Both the position numbers and the translations under genes were made by a program. Below the pieces are notes generated by a model that searched no databases, was not told the DNA's origin, and saw only the letters and a list, made by a program, of their open reading frames with translations. This document shows positions 1 through 12,200 of a stretch of 64,000 nucleotides of DNA, in pieces; the stretch's first letter is position 1; each line of letters begins with the position of its first letter. The DNA comes from Megalonaias nervosa (taxonomy: Eukaryota; Mollusca; Bivalvia; Unionida; Unionidae). Where the stretch lies: NCBI GenBank assembly GCA_016617855.1, contig JAECUM010092842.1, positions 310,001 through 374,000 of the forward strand. The letters run 5' to 3'.

Positions 1-1019
1 GACTGTGTTAGCTTTGTTTTGATTAAAAACTTTCAAGTTCGAGTTGCTTTGCTTTAGTTAGTTTCTCACTTCTGTGTATGTACAGGGCCAGGGAGGAGGG
101 GGCTGACTGTATTCCTAGTGATATGTTCACTATCCAACTTTAATATAACTTTTTTGAACAGTTATATTACTATATGTGCGTGTATATGAGTTTTATCAAA
201 TGGTATCATTCAGTGTAGTAAAAATTGCAATATCTGCATACCCTTGGCTACATGTCACACATCATAATGTGGTGTTCATGGACTCATTTATCTGGCGAGA
301 AAACACGCTTGGTACTGCATATGGCAGGAGTCATCTGATGGTCATAATACCAAGTGACTCTTTAATTTTATAGATGGTATCGAAATCATTGTCTCTCAAA
401 TAGTCACTGCAGACTATCTCACCTGTCACTGGTTGGATAACGCACGGTACCATCTACTGAATGCAACTAACAACGAAAGTAGAAATGCACAGTTCCCTAC
501 AGCACGTTACTTCCGCTTTGTCTACGGAAGTTGCCAAGCACGAAATCAGCTAGGAGCATTTTTCCTTGTACGATAAGAAAATCGATGTTTTGTGGTCATT
601 ATTTTCATTATTGATGAGGTATTTAACATAATACCTTTAAAAATCACATCTAGAAGATTAAATTTATCATATTAAAGAAAGTTGTGTGAGCATACTAGTA
701 GACCTCTAAGGTATCAATATGTGGTTTGTCACACATTTCCTTGCTTACAATGAATTTGTATTGGTCCAGGATAATTTGTTTTTGTAATGCTTAACTATAC
801 CATTAGCGTGGCATTTTGTAATAATGATGGGAGAGTTGAAGAAAAATCATCAACCTCTGGATAAGTGTGTGATAGAACTTGAGCTTATAATATCTAGGCA
901 GGAACTCGGCAAAGCCACAAAGTATGAGTCATCATGGTATCTCCACATCTTTGAACTTGAGTAGATGTGTTGCACACTCTAGGAATTTAGATGACTGCAT
1001 TGAGGCTGATATGCTTGAA
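1..1019. other. Gene-free AT-rich sequence
   Basis: Presumed intron or upstream flank of MYCBP2. Only short chance ORFs; no exon-like homology or clear repeat recognised on either strand. Confidence 0.5.
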
Positions 1020-2830
1020 AATTTCAGATCTCAGAATACCTGCCAAGTGAAGTGAATATCATTCACCAAAATGGCAAATTGATTCCTGCCAACACTTTCA
1101 TTCTGACATTTCACTGTGCTACTTTGTCTGCATCAATCAAAACTATGTTCTTAAACATCCCAATACACATTTCATCCCTATCCCTTGCAGTCATTATCAA
1201 CTGGAATTATGGCCATCACAAAGATTGTTGCAAGAAAAAATCTCATGCAACTTGCCACTTCTCTCTTTACAGAGACTGCCGTAAAAGAAATCACACAAAA
1301 AATGCACTGGGTAAATTGTGAGTAAAGTCTGAGATTCTGTGAAGACAGAAAGTTTCAGAAAGCCACAGCTCAGCTTAACACTGCTGGAAAATATATATGA
1401 ATGTGGCTAGAATGGAGAAAACATCTTGAACAGGTTATGTCAGTTTCCTGACAGACATTTCCAGGCTGCAAGACAAAACCAAGTTTACAGTCTTGATGCC
1501 TCCCAAAACCTGCATACAGCCCACATAAAGAGCAGCAAACTGCTGTCCCAGCTGGTCAGTAAAAGAAACCAGAACTACCAGTTGAAAACTGGTTAGATCT
1601 GTATGACAAGAGAGCAACAAACCACTAACCTTAATGGTAATGCGTGCTCAAAAGTAAAGAAGAAGCAAATGAAGAAACCTACAAATGGATCTGATGATCC
1701 TTTCAATCTCTGCAAAAAGTTTATGTCTAGAAAGTATGGAAACTGGTGATCCACTGGTATTGTGCCAGTAAGAGCTATCAGATGTCCCATACTTTCTCTG
1801 CTTTCATAAATGTATCTAACACCATAATGTTGTAAAATTGCAGAGGTTTAAAGTATATAAATCTTCTGCTTATAGAATATGACCCAATAGCTCCCTGCCT
1901 TGAGGAGACATTTTTAGAAGAAAATGATAAATTTAACTTAAAAATTTAATAGCCTGTAACAAATGCTAAGAAGGTTGCATAGTATCCCAAAGTAATAAAA
2001 ACAACTCCTCGCAGCCAAATTAATGTCAGTACTATATTACAGTTTGTATTCTTTCATGTGTTCGTGCACCAATCTTGTACTCTTTGCTTAGTATATCTTC
2101 CCAGAAGCTTTCCAATTAATCGGTCTGATCTTCTTCACTATTTTATTGAGCTGTTAGCAGCATATTTGATTAAACTTGGCAACTTTAACATCCACCAGAT
2201 ATTTCAGGGCTACAAAGATATAAATGAGAGAGGAAAGAATATTGAAGACATTGTTTTAAAACGCATTTATTACATTTTTTATGATAATTTTAATACCTTC
2301 CTGCCTGCCACAGGATCCAACATATTCTTAGATTTGACCTTCAGCAATCCATTGCTTTTACTTGACTTCTCACTGGATGACAATCTGTGTTGTATAAGTT
2401 TCCAGTATACTTTAGAAGTACTACTCCCTAACCTCAAAGGCAAGGGCTTAGATGGATATTGAATGATGAAAATTAGGAAATGTTTCATTTTCTCAGCAAA
2501 TCAAATTTGACAGATAATGAGTTTGAACATGTAGCAGATCAGTATTATTTCCTAATATACTCCAGGATGTTGCTGGGAATACAATACCAAAGACTTTGTA
2601 ATTCCCCAGACTGTTTCCAGAAACCAAGGTTTGATGATTCCTGTAAGTATAGTGGAGGTGGAAAAAGGTCTTTAGAGATTTTCATGCCAATCCAATAACT
2701 ACAGCTCTAAACTCAATGTCCGAGTAAGAGAAAATTCGGAGAACCTATATCTCTTAGAACATGCTACAGTAGCTCACTGGCAAAAATTTAAAAAATGTAT
2801 CAAACATCTAAAGACATCTGATAATTGGTC
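1020..2830 (+). mobile_element. Degenerate LINE relic: ORF1 zinc-knuckle and AP-endonuclease remnants
   Basis: Around 1030-1320 the frames give NGKLIPANTFILTF, FLNIPIHI and NYGHHKDCCKKKSHATC, the decayed form of the ORF1 gag-like segment with Cys/His knuckles seen in molluscan non-LTR elements. At 2150-2460 there is LIKLGNFNIHQIF, KDINERGKNIEDIVL and LDLTFSNPLLLLDFSLDD, corresponding to the endonuclease 'GDFNAHH...GxxLxD...IDLTL...' region. At 2480-2830 a weaker stretch (NEFEHVAD, HWQKFKKCIK) fits the endonuclease-RT linker. Many stops and frameshifts; inactive. Closest in style to Jockey/CR1-type LINEs. Confidence 0.65.
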
Positions 2831-5295
2831 ACTACTGGTCAGAAAGTATGGTTACTGATGAATGTCAGTGTTATGTACAGGGGTTTGAACTTAAGTTAAA
2901 AGATCAGGTAAAGCCCAACCAGCAGTTAAAGTTTCCAGAAGATAAATTGATTTAAATAAAATATTAAAATGAAGCAAAGTGAGAGAATTAAAGTTAACTT
3001 AACAGTGTGTGAATTCCTTGAATGTAATCCTAATGTACTTTAAGTTTCTCACGAATCTGGAAACTATTCTAAGGTAATCCGAACAAACCTTGTATAGTGT
3101 TTATGTGTTACTATGATAACACTGAATTCAGCAATTATTGATCCATGAGTTATTACTTAAGTGTAATCTTATGAAATAAGAATATCACTGAAGTCCTCAA
3201 AAGTTTCACATAATCCGAATGAATTAATTAAATATTCAAGTCCTTGAATATAATCACTATATCCTCACAGTACTGACTGTTTAAAACAAAGATTATTCAC
3301 TCTGCAATATCCAACAACATGTAAATCACAAATTCCTCTCTGACTCACATTAATGCTTTTGCATTTCAGATAAACAAATAAGATTCATTATATTTTCTCA
3401 AACAATTGAATCTTATTTTTTCAGTATAACTCAAACAGTTGTAAACAAAAACAATCCTTTTCTGACCTTAAAATCTCATTGAACTAATCAAATGCTAATA
3501 TGTGCATGACAACCTTCTACAGGACCCATGTGACTGTGAATTAACCCACATTCAGACTTGCATGTCATACTTGACCTGCTTAGTTGTTGATTTCACCTTA
3601 GATTGACCTTGTCATGAATGGAACTGTTCAAAGAAGTATACAGGTACTTTTACAATAGTACTAACCTTGAATTAAAGGATATAAGATATAACTTCATAGC
3701 CTCAAACAACTCAAAATAAAAATTATATTATAAACTCAAAAGATGATAACATAATTCTGTAGCAGTCAGCTGTACATATGCTATAAAAGAGCTAAACAAT
3801 GGTTTGAAGAAAATGGACTCAAGTGTTTGATATCTTAAACTGTCCGTATGCAGTTCTGCTGACGACACAAAATTCATGAAAACCCAAAACTCTATCTTGA
3901 TGGTTCTCTCATCCTTGTTGTGGAGAAGACCAAATTTTTCTGACTTATTTTTGGCTGTTAACTAAACTTCAGTCTGTATATTAGTTACTTCAAAGGCATG
4001 TGTCAAAAAGTCCAGGATTTAGCAGACCAAAAGTCTTTTGTAATTATACAGAACTTTCATGAGATATAAACTTGACTAAAGCTTGATCATCTCACTTAAC
4101 CAATCTTACCGCAGTTGGACACAGGTAGGGACTTCAGCTTTTTCAGTGAGCATTTAGAACTTCCCTTAAGAACCAGCACTTAATCTCAGATGAATGAAAC
4201 TGGCTTTACAGTATACTACCAAACCATTTAGAGAATGGGATTAGAGAAAACATATATAGGATTAGCATGATTAGAGATCAAGCTAACCCTATATATGTTT
4301 TCTCTAATCCCAAACTTTGTACAGTCTCTGAAATGAGTAGTTTTATAGACTCTCCATTGTATTTCATTTGTGTGGTATTTGAGTTCTATTTGTGTTTCAT
4401 TTGTTTCGTCTTATCATTTTTTATTCATTTTCTCAGAAACGCATTCAGATTTTGCATTTATTGCCTCATTCTGTTGTTTCTTTTTCGCTTTTGCTCATTT
4501 AAAAAAAATGGAAATGCATTTACTGAAGTCAGGTTTTTGTTTTTGAGAGTGTTAAAGGGAGAAGACTATATCTTCATGTCTTGTCTTATTAACAGTGTGT
4601 TTTAATGAAATAGCAGATGCAAAAAATGAAAACTACTGCATTGAATATTACAACAAACTATAAATACAGCTCCAGTAAGTGTAAAAATATAGTTGTGTAT
4701 ATGTCAGGAAATTTTATTTCTTATCTTGCTTTGTTTAAGTACAGAGTGTGCAGATAATACCACCAGTGATGATGTCATGAAATAATTATATCATGTCTGC
4801 TTTGACAAGAACAATGTTTTGGCTTCAAAGGGGTGAAATGTTGTCCATCAGCATAAAGAATCTGATCCTTCATTATGATACAAAAGGGTTTTGAACCTGG
4901 ACTTTTGCATCAGCTTGAAAATAATCCATTTTTAAAAAATAAAAACTATTCATGTTATGCATATGTATTTTGTTTCATTTTTGTATATCATTCATTGTTT
5001 TGTGTTCTGTAATATGGATTTGCACTCTCCATTTTCTTAAAAATGTATTCATCACTTTCCTGGCATTGATTCTGCATTTCATTTGTGTTCATTCTGCATT
5101 CCAGTATACTCTATGGTCAGAAATAAAATTTCATTTCACCTGCATACAGATGTATCCACATCAAAGATATACATCAGTGTGGTCATGTAGGCACAGTTAC
5201 TTCCCATGTTACAACATCACATCATACATCTTTATTTGTATTATTTCAATATGTAATTGTTAAAACTTTAATCAAAATGCAGACTCTTTTACCTC
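2831..5295. other. Gene-free AT-rich sequence
   Basis: No coding exon recognised. A local inverted pair lies near 4226-4315: 'GGGATTAGAGAAAACATATA' at 4237 and its complement at about 4291 could fold into a hairpin. Otherwise only low-complexity T-rich stretches around 4370-4500 and 4960-5100. Confidence 0.45.
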
Positions 5296-5626
5296 TGTGT
5301 GTGTGTGTGTGTGTGATTTGGATTTTTAACATAACTTTTAAAAAATTTCAGTTATGTCGATACAATATCTGCAGTGTGGCAGTTTATAGTGATGTCTAGC
5401 ACTGGGGCATCAAGCCACAGACATGTAGCATGATGTCCCACCCAATCACATTATCCTGACACCAGGCTGACCAGTCCTTACACTAACTTCTTAAAGCTGA
5501 GTGCCTAGCGAGGCAGCTGTTAGTACCATTTTTATAAGTCTTTGGTATGACTCGGCCAGGGTTCAGACCCGCGACTTCCTGCATCTGAGGTGGATGCTCT
5601 AACTACTAGGCCACAGGAGTGGTCTC
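5296..5626 (-). mobile_element. tRNA-derived SINE, family 1 copy (minus strand)
   Basis: Read on the minus strand it starts GACCACTCCTGTGGCCTAG with a pol III A-box-like stretch, has a B-box-like 'GGGTCTGAACCCTG', a ~250-bp body (CTCAGC.., GTCAGGATAATGTGA, ACATCACTATAAACTG), and ends in a CA repeat (GT at 5296-5315 here). Four other copies are at 22694, 31478, 60608 and 62695. Confidence 0.85.
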
Positions 5627-5768
5627 AGTTTTACTGCAAAGTATTTATGATGTTTAGATGTTTTTTCAGTGCATTAAAACCAACATTGAAATGGCAGATG
5701 AAGTATTGATTCATATATTTTATAACTGACTTGTTCACTGTATAAGATGTATACACAGGGTATATCTT

Positions 5769-5972
5769 ACCATACATATTTACATATAAGTTGAGTCCAA
5801 CTGCAAACTGTACAGCCCCAGAGCTACCATTGCATAATGCAATGGCAGATATGGGTCTGTGCAGTTTGTTTGGAGTTCTTGGTGAAAAAACATTGCAGAC
5901 CCTGATTGGACAGCACATTTATGATGGCAGATCAGGGTCTGTGTTGTTTGCAGATGGACTCAACTTACAAGC
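5769..5972. mobile_element. ~200-bp palindromic MITE (Tc1/mariner-like), copy a
   Basis: The left end 'ATAAGTTGAGTCCAACTGCA' and right end 'TGCAGATGGACTCAACTTA' are imperfect inverted repeats. Internal blocks 'GGCAGATATGGGTCTGTGCA' and 'GGCAGATCAGGGTCTGTGTT' also face one another. Eight more copies or halves occur in the window. Confidence 0.8.
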
Positions 5973-6130
5973 AGACAAAAAGAAAATGTATTGGTGTCAC
6001 AGAAACATACTTTGTATGTAATGGAATATAAAATATTACCATTTCTCAAGTCATGTGTTGTAATTTCAGATCATGAAGTAGTTAATATAGTTGCTTTTAA
6101 GATGTAAAATTTCATGCTACCATATTGCAG

Positions 6131-6250
6131 GGAACACTGTCAGAAATGTGGAGCACAGTTACCAAAGCAGCAATAGCAGAGGCAATTTTAGCACTGACAA
6201 AATTATCAGAAGATTTGCGACAGCCACAGACATGTATCAAGACACCCACT
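6131..6250 (+). CDS. MYCBP2: MYCBP2 exon A (residues 1-40 of the visible part)
   Basis: The acceptor 'catattgcag' precedes GGA ACA CTG, and the donor GTAAGT follows ACC CACT. The frame is 0/0 over 40 codons. The translation begins [20 protein letters not shown], aligning with the vertebrate segment just before the conserved '[16 protein letters not shown]' helix. Moderately conserved, so the identification rests partly on its exact phase match to the next exon. Part of the helical region N-terminal to the B-box-like motif; no catalytic residue is expected here. Confidence 0.85.
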
Positions 6251-9200
6251 GTAAGTCTCAGTCTAATTTAGCTTTCTTATTATTCTTTAATGTTGTTGTC
6301 ATTATATCTATATCAGCTATCATTTGTTAACATAGTTGCTACTGACTGTCAGTGAAAATGACAGTTTGGTTTTCTTTGTCTTCAAAAAATGAACAGAAAA
6401 AAAGATCAAAAACTGTTTCTTTTGATTGTTACAAAACTATTCTCATGAAAATAAGAGTAAATTGACCCATGTATCATAGATTCTATCAGTCACTAAGCAT
6501 TGTGATTTCCTGTGAAGTGAGGAGTGGTTTTATCTTCTTATGCTAAGACCAGTTAGGTTTGTGCACTAGTTGTATGGCTGGTTGACCTTGTGGATGTATC
6601 AGTGGGCAGATTGCTATCGTAAACATATGAACAGACAGAAACAAAGGAAGATAGTCTTAGAAAGGCACACATTCCATTTCTGCCAACCTTTCATGCAGTG
6701 TTAGAGGGAATTTTTTAACTCAGAAAGTGTTTTTGGTTCCCAAGGGGGTGGGGCAATGCATGTGACCAAAGAATTTTAATCTAAATAAAAGAAAACAATG
6801 TATCTGTTTTCAGTACACTTACAAACAAAAATAGTTGGTCATTTTAGAATTGTCAGATATTACCACACACATACACCTATAAGCCCACACTAACATAATC
6901 AGAACTGCATAGACAGTAATAAAAACAAAATACACCAAGATTTTTGTCTTTAAAATCAATAAGGGAGTAGAGTCTTAATTAGTTATAATATTTGCTGCTT
7001 TTGATACTTTAGTAGGGGGTTTGAAGGTAATTGTCATTTATGTTCATTTTTGCACCTATTATAGACTGGATGATACTGTTATTAAAACTTCCTAAAAGAC
7101 TTGTTAAAATTTTCTCAGCATAGAAAATTATCTTTTTACATTTGCAGTTCTGTAAGGGAGTGTTAAACTTGCAGATCTGAAACACAAACTGCAACAGCAA
7201 ATGGTAGATTGTGTTATACAACGATATTGCAAAAAAGTACTTCCACTTGTGTGATATGGTTTGTCGATGATGGTTTAAACATATTAGTTATTTTTGTGAT
7301 TGAGCGTTGCATTCATGCATTGACCCAGTGCTGGGTAATGGTGCTGTATCAGTGGATGTCATACTTGACAATATTAATAATGTCAGTATGGTGTTTGCAG
7401 TATGTGTACAGACTAAAATGCTCCCCCATGTTACTGTACTTCACAAAGTCAAACTCTGTCAACCAGGAGTTCTGAAATTTAGTTTTGGTGTGCTTTGCTT
7501 CCTTTGCAGATGACTCTTCCTTCCTTGAATCACAGCTCCATCTCAACAGTTTGCCTTAAAAATTGAATCACACCTGTACACTATTCCAACTAAGTTAAAT
7601 ATTCAAGTTTTGCATTTTATTGATGGAGTAAATGTCTTTTAAAAAAAGCATTGCCACTGACCATGAACTTACTTATAATCTTAAATAAACATGGCTTAAA
7701 CATTCCCCTACAAAGCCATGATATGTAATAGCTTTTCTTTATTTAATATGCATTCTTTGATTTACCTAACTTTCAGTGAATTTAGTTGTTCCACTTAGTG
7801 ATCTTGGCCTATGCACATTAGCCTAATGGGCTTTTCCATGGCATTGCTTCAAGGACATAATATCATATAACTGTAGCTATTGTCAACTAAGTAATCTATG
7901 TTTATCTCAGACTGCCTTACCTTTCGATTGCCTCTATGACAAGACTGTACTGTTTATACAAGATACAAGATAAACCCGTATATTATGATGATAAAGAAAG
8001 GTTGCTCTCCATGTCTCAGTTTTGGTTTCTATTTTCCAAAGATTGCTGAAAATAATGGGGTTTTTTTTAAACATAACTGTTTAGTGGCTTGGCAGTAAAA
8101 TATTTTGTTTTCCCTTGGCATGTCATGTTGTGGTATGAATGAAATTTGTACAGATTGTTTGACAGACGGAATCGTTGATTACTGTGTTTGACAAGAAGGT
8201 GAACAGTAGATAGAAGTGGATCATACTAAGATGCAGTTATACTTCCAGCAAAATCTTGGTAATATGTGTGGGTATTTTAATTCATATACCATTTATATGC
8301 ACAAAACGTTGCAGCTGTGGCTGGCTTTGGCATCTCTGTGTGTACTTGACCAAGACCATGTGGGAAGACTAACATCTGGAGAGTGGGTCAGTAGTCCGAA
8401 TGGTCAGCATGGACAACCTAGGGTAAGTAAGAGAACATCTATTCTCACGGTCGTGATTTTAAAAAGTAACTTTGGCACATTATGATATAGGCTGTAATAG
8501 TTTGAATCCTTGACAAATTTTAGCACAAACATTAGCTGGAGAAAATAATTGTATTCTTTCCTGCATTTATTCAAATTTCAGTTTTTCTGAAGGAAAAAAA
8601 AAATTGGAAGTAAAATTTTAATGTTTTGTTTCATTTCTCAGAGTTTGAAAAAAAACTTGCATGAACATATAACTTATTGTATAATAAGTAAGAGAGAGAG
8701 AGAATGAGAGAACATGGGAGGGAGCAGTTCTTGATAACTGTGCTTCAGGACAATAATACAGCTAACACTGAATGTTTACTAGTTTAAATTAACAACAGTT
8801 GAAATGAAATGTCGAATTTGATCACTGGAATAGCAGAGCGAGAAAGAAGGAATAGCAAAAGATACTTCAAATTGGGGACTTCAAATGCTTGCATTCATTT
8901 TCAATATCACAAAAATGGAATATCAAGGTCTCCAATGTAAATACAAGAGATAAGAGTATTAATTTATTTGCAAGAGATGGAGCAGCTAAATGACATTTTA
9001 AAGTAGATTCATAACAAAATAAGTTCCGTTATCAGCTATAGCAATATATTTACACAATTTTCTTAAATAATCTATTGGTTCAGTTTACAACACAGAAAAA
9101 AGAGAGGGAGAGAGTGGTGGAAAGATCAAGATGTTTTTCATATATTTTCACAGAAATTTTGCATAAAATTGCATAAAACAGTCCTGCTAATGGACAAGGA

Positions 9201-12200
9201 AGTTCTTTGCGGAGTTGGAAAAAATACACATGATATGACGAACATGTTTCTTGGCATTAGCAAAGGGGTTTGTTTCTAAGAAATTAAATTACGATTTTAA
9301 TGTTGATGATGATCTACAGTACCAAAGCATAGATAACTTTATTTTTTTCTTTAATATATTGTTTTCTTTAAAAGGCTGATTGACTTGGCACTACAGAGAG
9401 TGTTTGCAGATACTGAGGTCTAATGTGGTAGTGCATCTTATAAAATTTTAGATATAAGCATGAAAACACAAGCAAGCAAGCTGTAATTGTTATAATTGTT
9501 GGTCCTAGATGTTTCTTCTTATTTGTTGGAAAATAATAACAAAAATTTCTGAGGATCTTGAGATTGCAACATAGTTAAGAGAGAGAGAGAGATTGTCAAA
9601 GACAGATGACTACTGGTAATATTTTCACAGAAATTTTGTATTAAAAGTACAAAAAAATTTAAAAACATGTATGCCCCTACTTTTGTACTGTTGTTGGCAG
9701 ATTGTTTTGAAGACTAAAGAGGTCTGAATCCAAAAAATTTAATTTTTAAATTGTGGTAATGGCCTGACATTTTTTCTTGTCATCGTCATAAAAATAGAAA
9801 TATGCTTGCCAAATTACATTCTTTACCCCAAGTAGTGCTTAAATAAATCATATGAGCATGGGTTTCTTGTGGAGTTGGGATAAATGAACATGATATTACA
9901 ACAGTATTTTTAGCTCTACTGGTCATCAACCAGGAGAGTTCATGGGATGGCCTGTCATCTGTAATCCTTTCATCTATTAAAACAAGATTTTTATTGCTAC
10001 TTCTCCTAAACTACTTGGAAGATTGCCATGAAATTTTACTCACACTCATTCATCTCAAGGTCTAGAAGGTCCCGAATGAAAATGGTTCTGCTCAGACATT
10101 CAATATGGCCACCACAGCAGCCATCTTGAAAATCTTGTTATAGCTACTCCTTCTGTGAATGCATGAGGCTTTCATTGCTAGACTTATGTCTAGTTGACCC
10201 TAAATGAAAATGATGCTGATCTGACACCTAATATGGCTGCCATGGCAGTCAGCTGGAAAATCTTGTTATCGCTAATCCTTCTGAAGAGATATTCACATCA
10301 AAATGCAGTTTTCATTAGAAGACTTCTTATGATGTCTAGTTCATCATTAATGAAAATGGTTCTGCTTTTGCATCATTAAAATCTTATTGCTGATCCTCCT
10401 GGACAGATGGTCATATCAGGATTTCTCATAATGCTAGTTGGTCCTAAATACATATGGCACTGATTTGTCACATCCAGTAAGGCCACAATGGCAACTATCT
10501 TAAAAAATGTTGCTATCACTTCTGAACAGAAAGTCTTATTGACATGGGGTTTTCACTGGAAGACTTCTTGTGATGTCTAGTTTTTCCTAAATGAAAATGG
10601 TTGGACTTGGACATCCAATATGGTACAGTGGCTGACTTGAAAATCATTTTATTGTTACTCCTCTTGAACAGAAATTTATATCAGTAAATGGTTTTCACCA
10701 TAAGACTTTTTATGGTGTTTGGTTGGTCTTAAATAAAAATTGTGCCAAACTGATACTCAATAAGACCATTATAGTGACCATTTTGAACATCTTATCAGTA
10801 CTTCTCTTAGATGGAAGGTCATGTCAGCATTGGGTTTTCACCAGAAGACTTCTTAAGATGTCTAGTCAGTATTAAATGAAACTGGAGCCAATCTGACATC
10901 CAATGTGGCCACCATGGCAGCCATCTTGAAAATCTTGATATTGCTATCAACATGGGCTTTTCACCAGAAGACTAATTATTATATATGGTGTATTTTGAAT
11001 GACAATATGACCTCAAATATGGCTGCAACAGAGAACATTTTGAAAATCTTATCACTAATTCTCCAGTTTGGATGATCATATCAACATCAGGTTTTCACCA
11101 GAAGTAATTTAATAGGTGTCCAGTTTGGCAAAAATGAAAATGGTGCGGATTTTACATTCACTATGATTGTGACAGTGGCTGATTTGAAAGTCTTGTCACT
11201 TTGGAGTATCAGACTTGGTTTCATCACTCAGCTTTTAAAAAGAAGAAATGGTCTTATATTAAATTCTGGAAATTCTTTTAGGCCAGTAGAGCATAAGTCC
11301 CTTCAAGGGACTCTTGTTTGGAGTAAGCAGTTTGCTAAGCAGAAATAAGAGCAAATTAAAATTTGGATGTTGATGATGATCTGTAGTACATCCTCACATC
11401 TTTTCTTAAAAAACGAAGATTGTTTACTTAACGCTACAGAGAGAGAGAGTTGTAGATTTTGTAGATAGTGTTATCTAATGTCATAGTCCAGACCATCAAA
11501 TACTTTTATATCTGAGCATGAAAAGATTGTGAATGACCAAGCTCTAATTGATGGAGCAAGATGTTTCTTCTTTCATGATAAATAACCAATAAAAATCTGA
11601 AATGTATTCATCTAAGAGTGAGATAGCCTTTGAATCACAATAATTTATCACTTTATTATTCATTTCAACATTAAATTTACTGTTATATGCATTATACATT
11701 TCCCATTCTGGGATGTGAAGCCTACAACATCCTTTGTTGCTATTTGTGTCCATATGTTATAACAGTGTTGACAGTAGCTATAGCAGTTGACTGTACATTA
11801 CAGTACCCTGTAGATTTTGTTTGTGTCACAATCAAAGCTGACACTGAGTTGTGTATTTTATAATGTCAGCAGTGCCTCACTAAGTTAGTTCAACTTTCTT
11901 TATATTAATTTATTGCATGCTGGCATTGAAATATGAAAATTATAGTTATTTCATTTGTACTATTTTTGGTACTGGATGGCATTACCTATATCCAGATTGT
12001 TAGTCCTAAACATTAATTATTCTGACTGGAAACATGGCACACATATCTGTCAAAGCACTTTGTATACAAAAAGTAATGAGAATGTTAATGATGGGGCCAT
12101 TTCTAAACATGTGAACAATGGAAAAATTTTTTTTTTTTTTCAGTTTGAATTTATACAGGTGTGACTGTATTAAGAAATATTTCCCAAAGCTCCTGTTTAT

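Noticed and set aside
4267..5263. Phe/Cys-rich ORFs suggesting membrane proteins
   Set aside because: They are produced by T-rich low-complexity sequence; no homology or exon signals.
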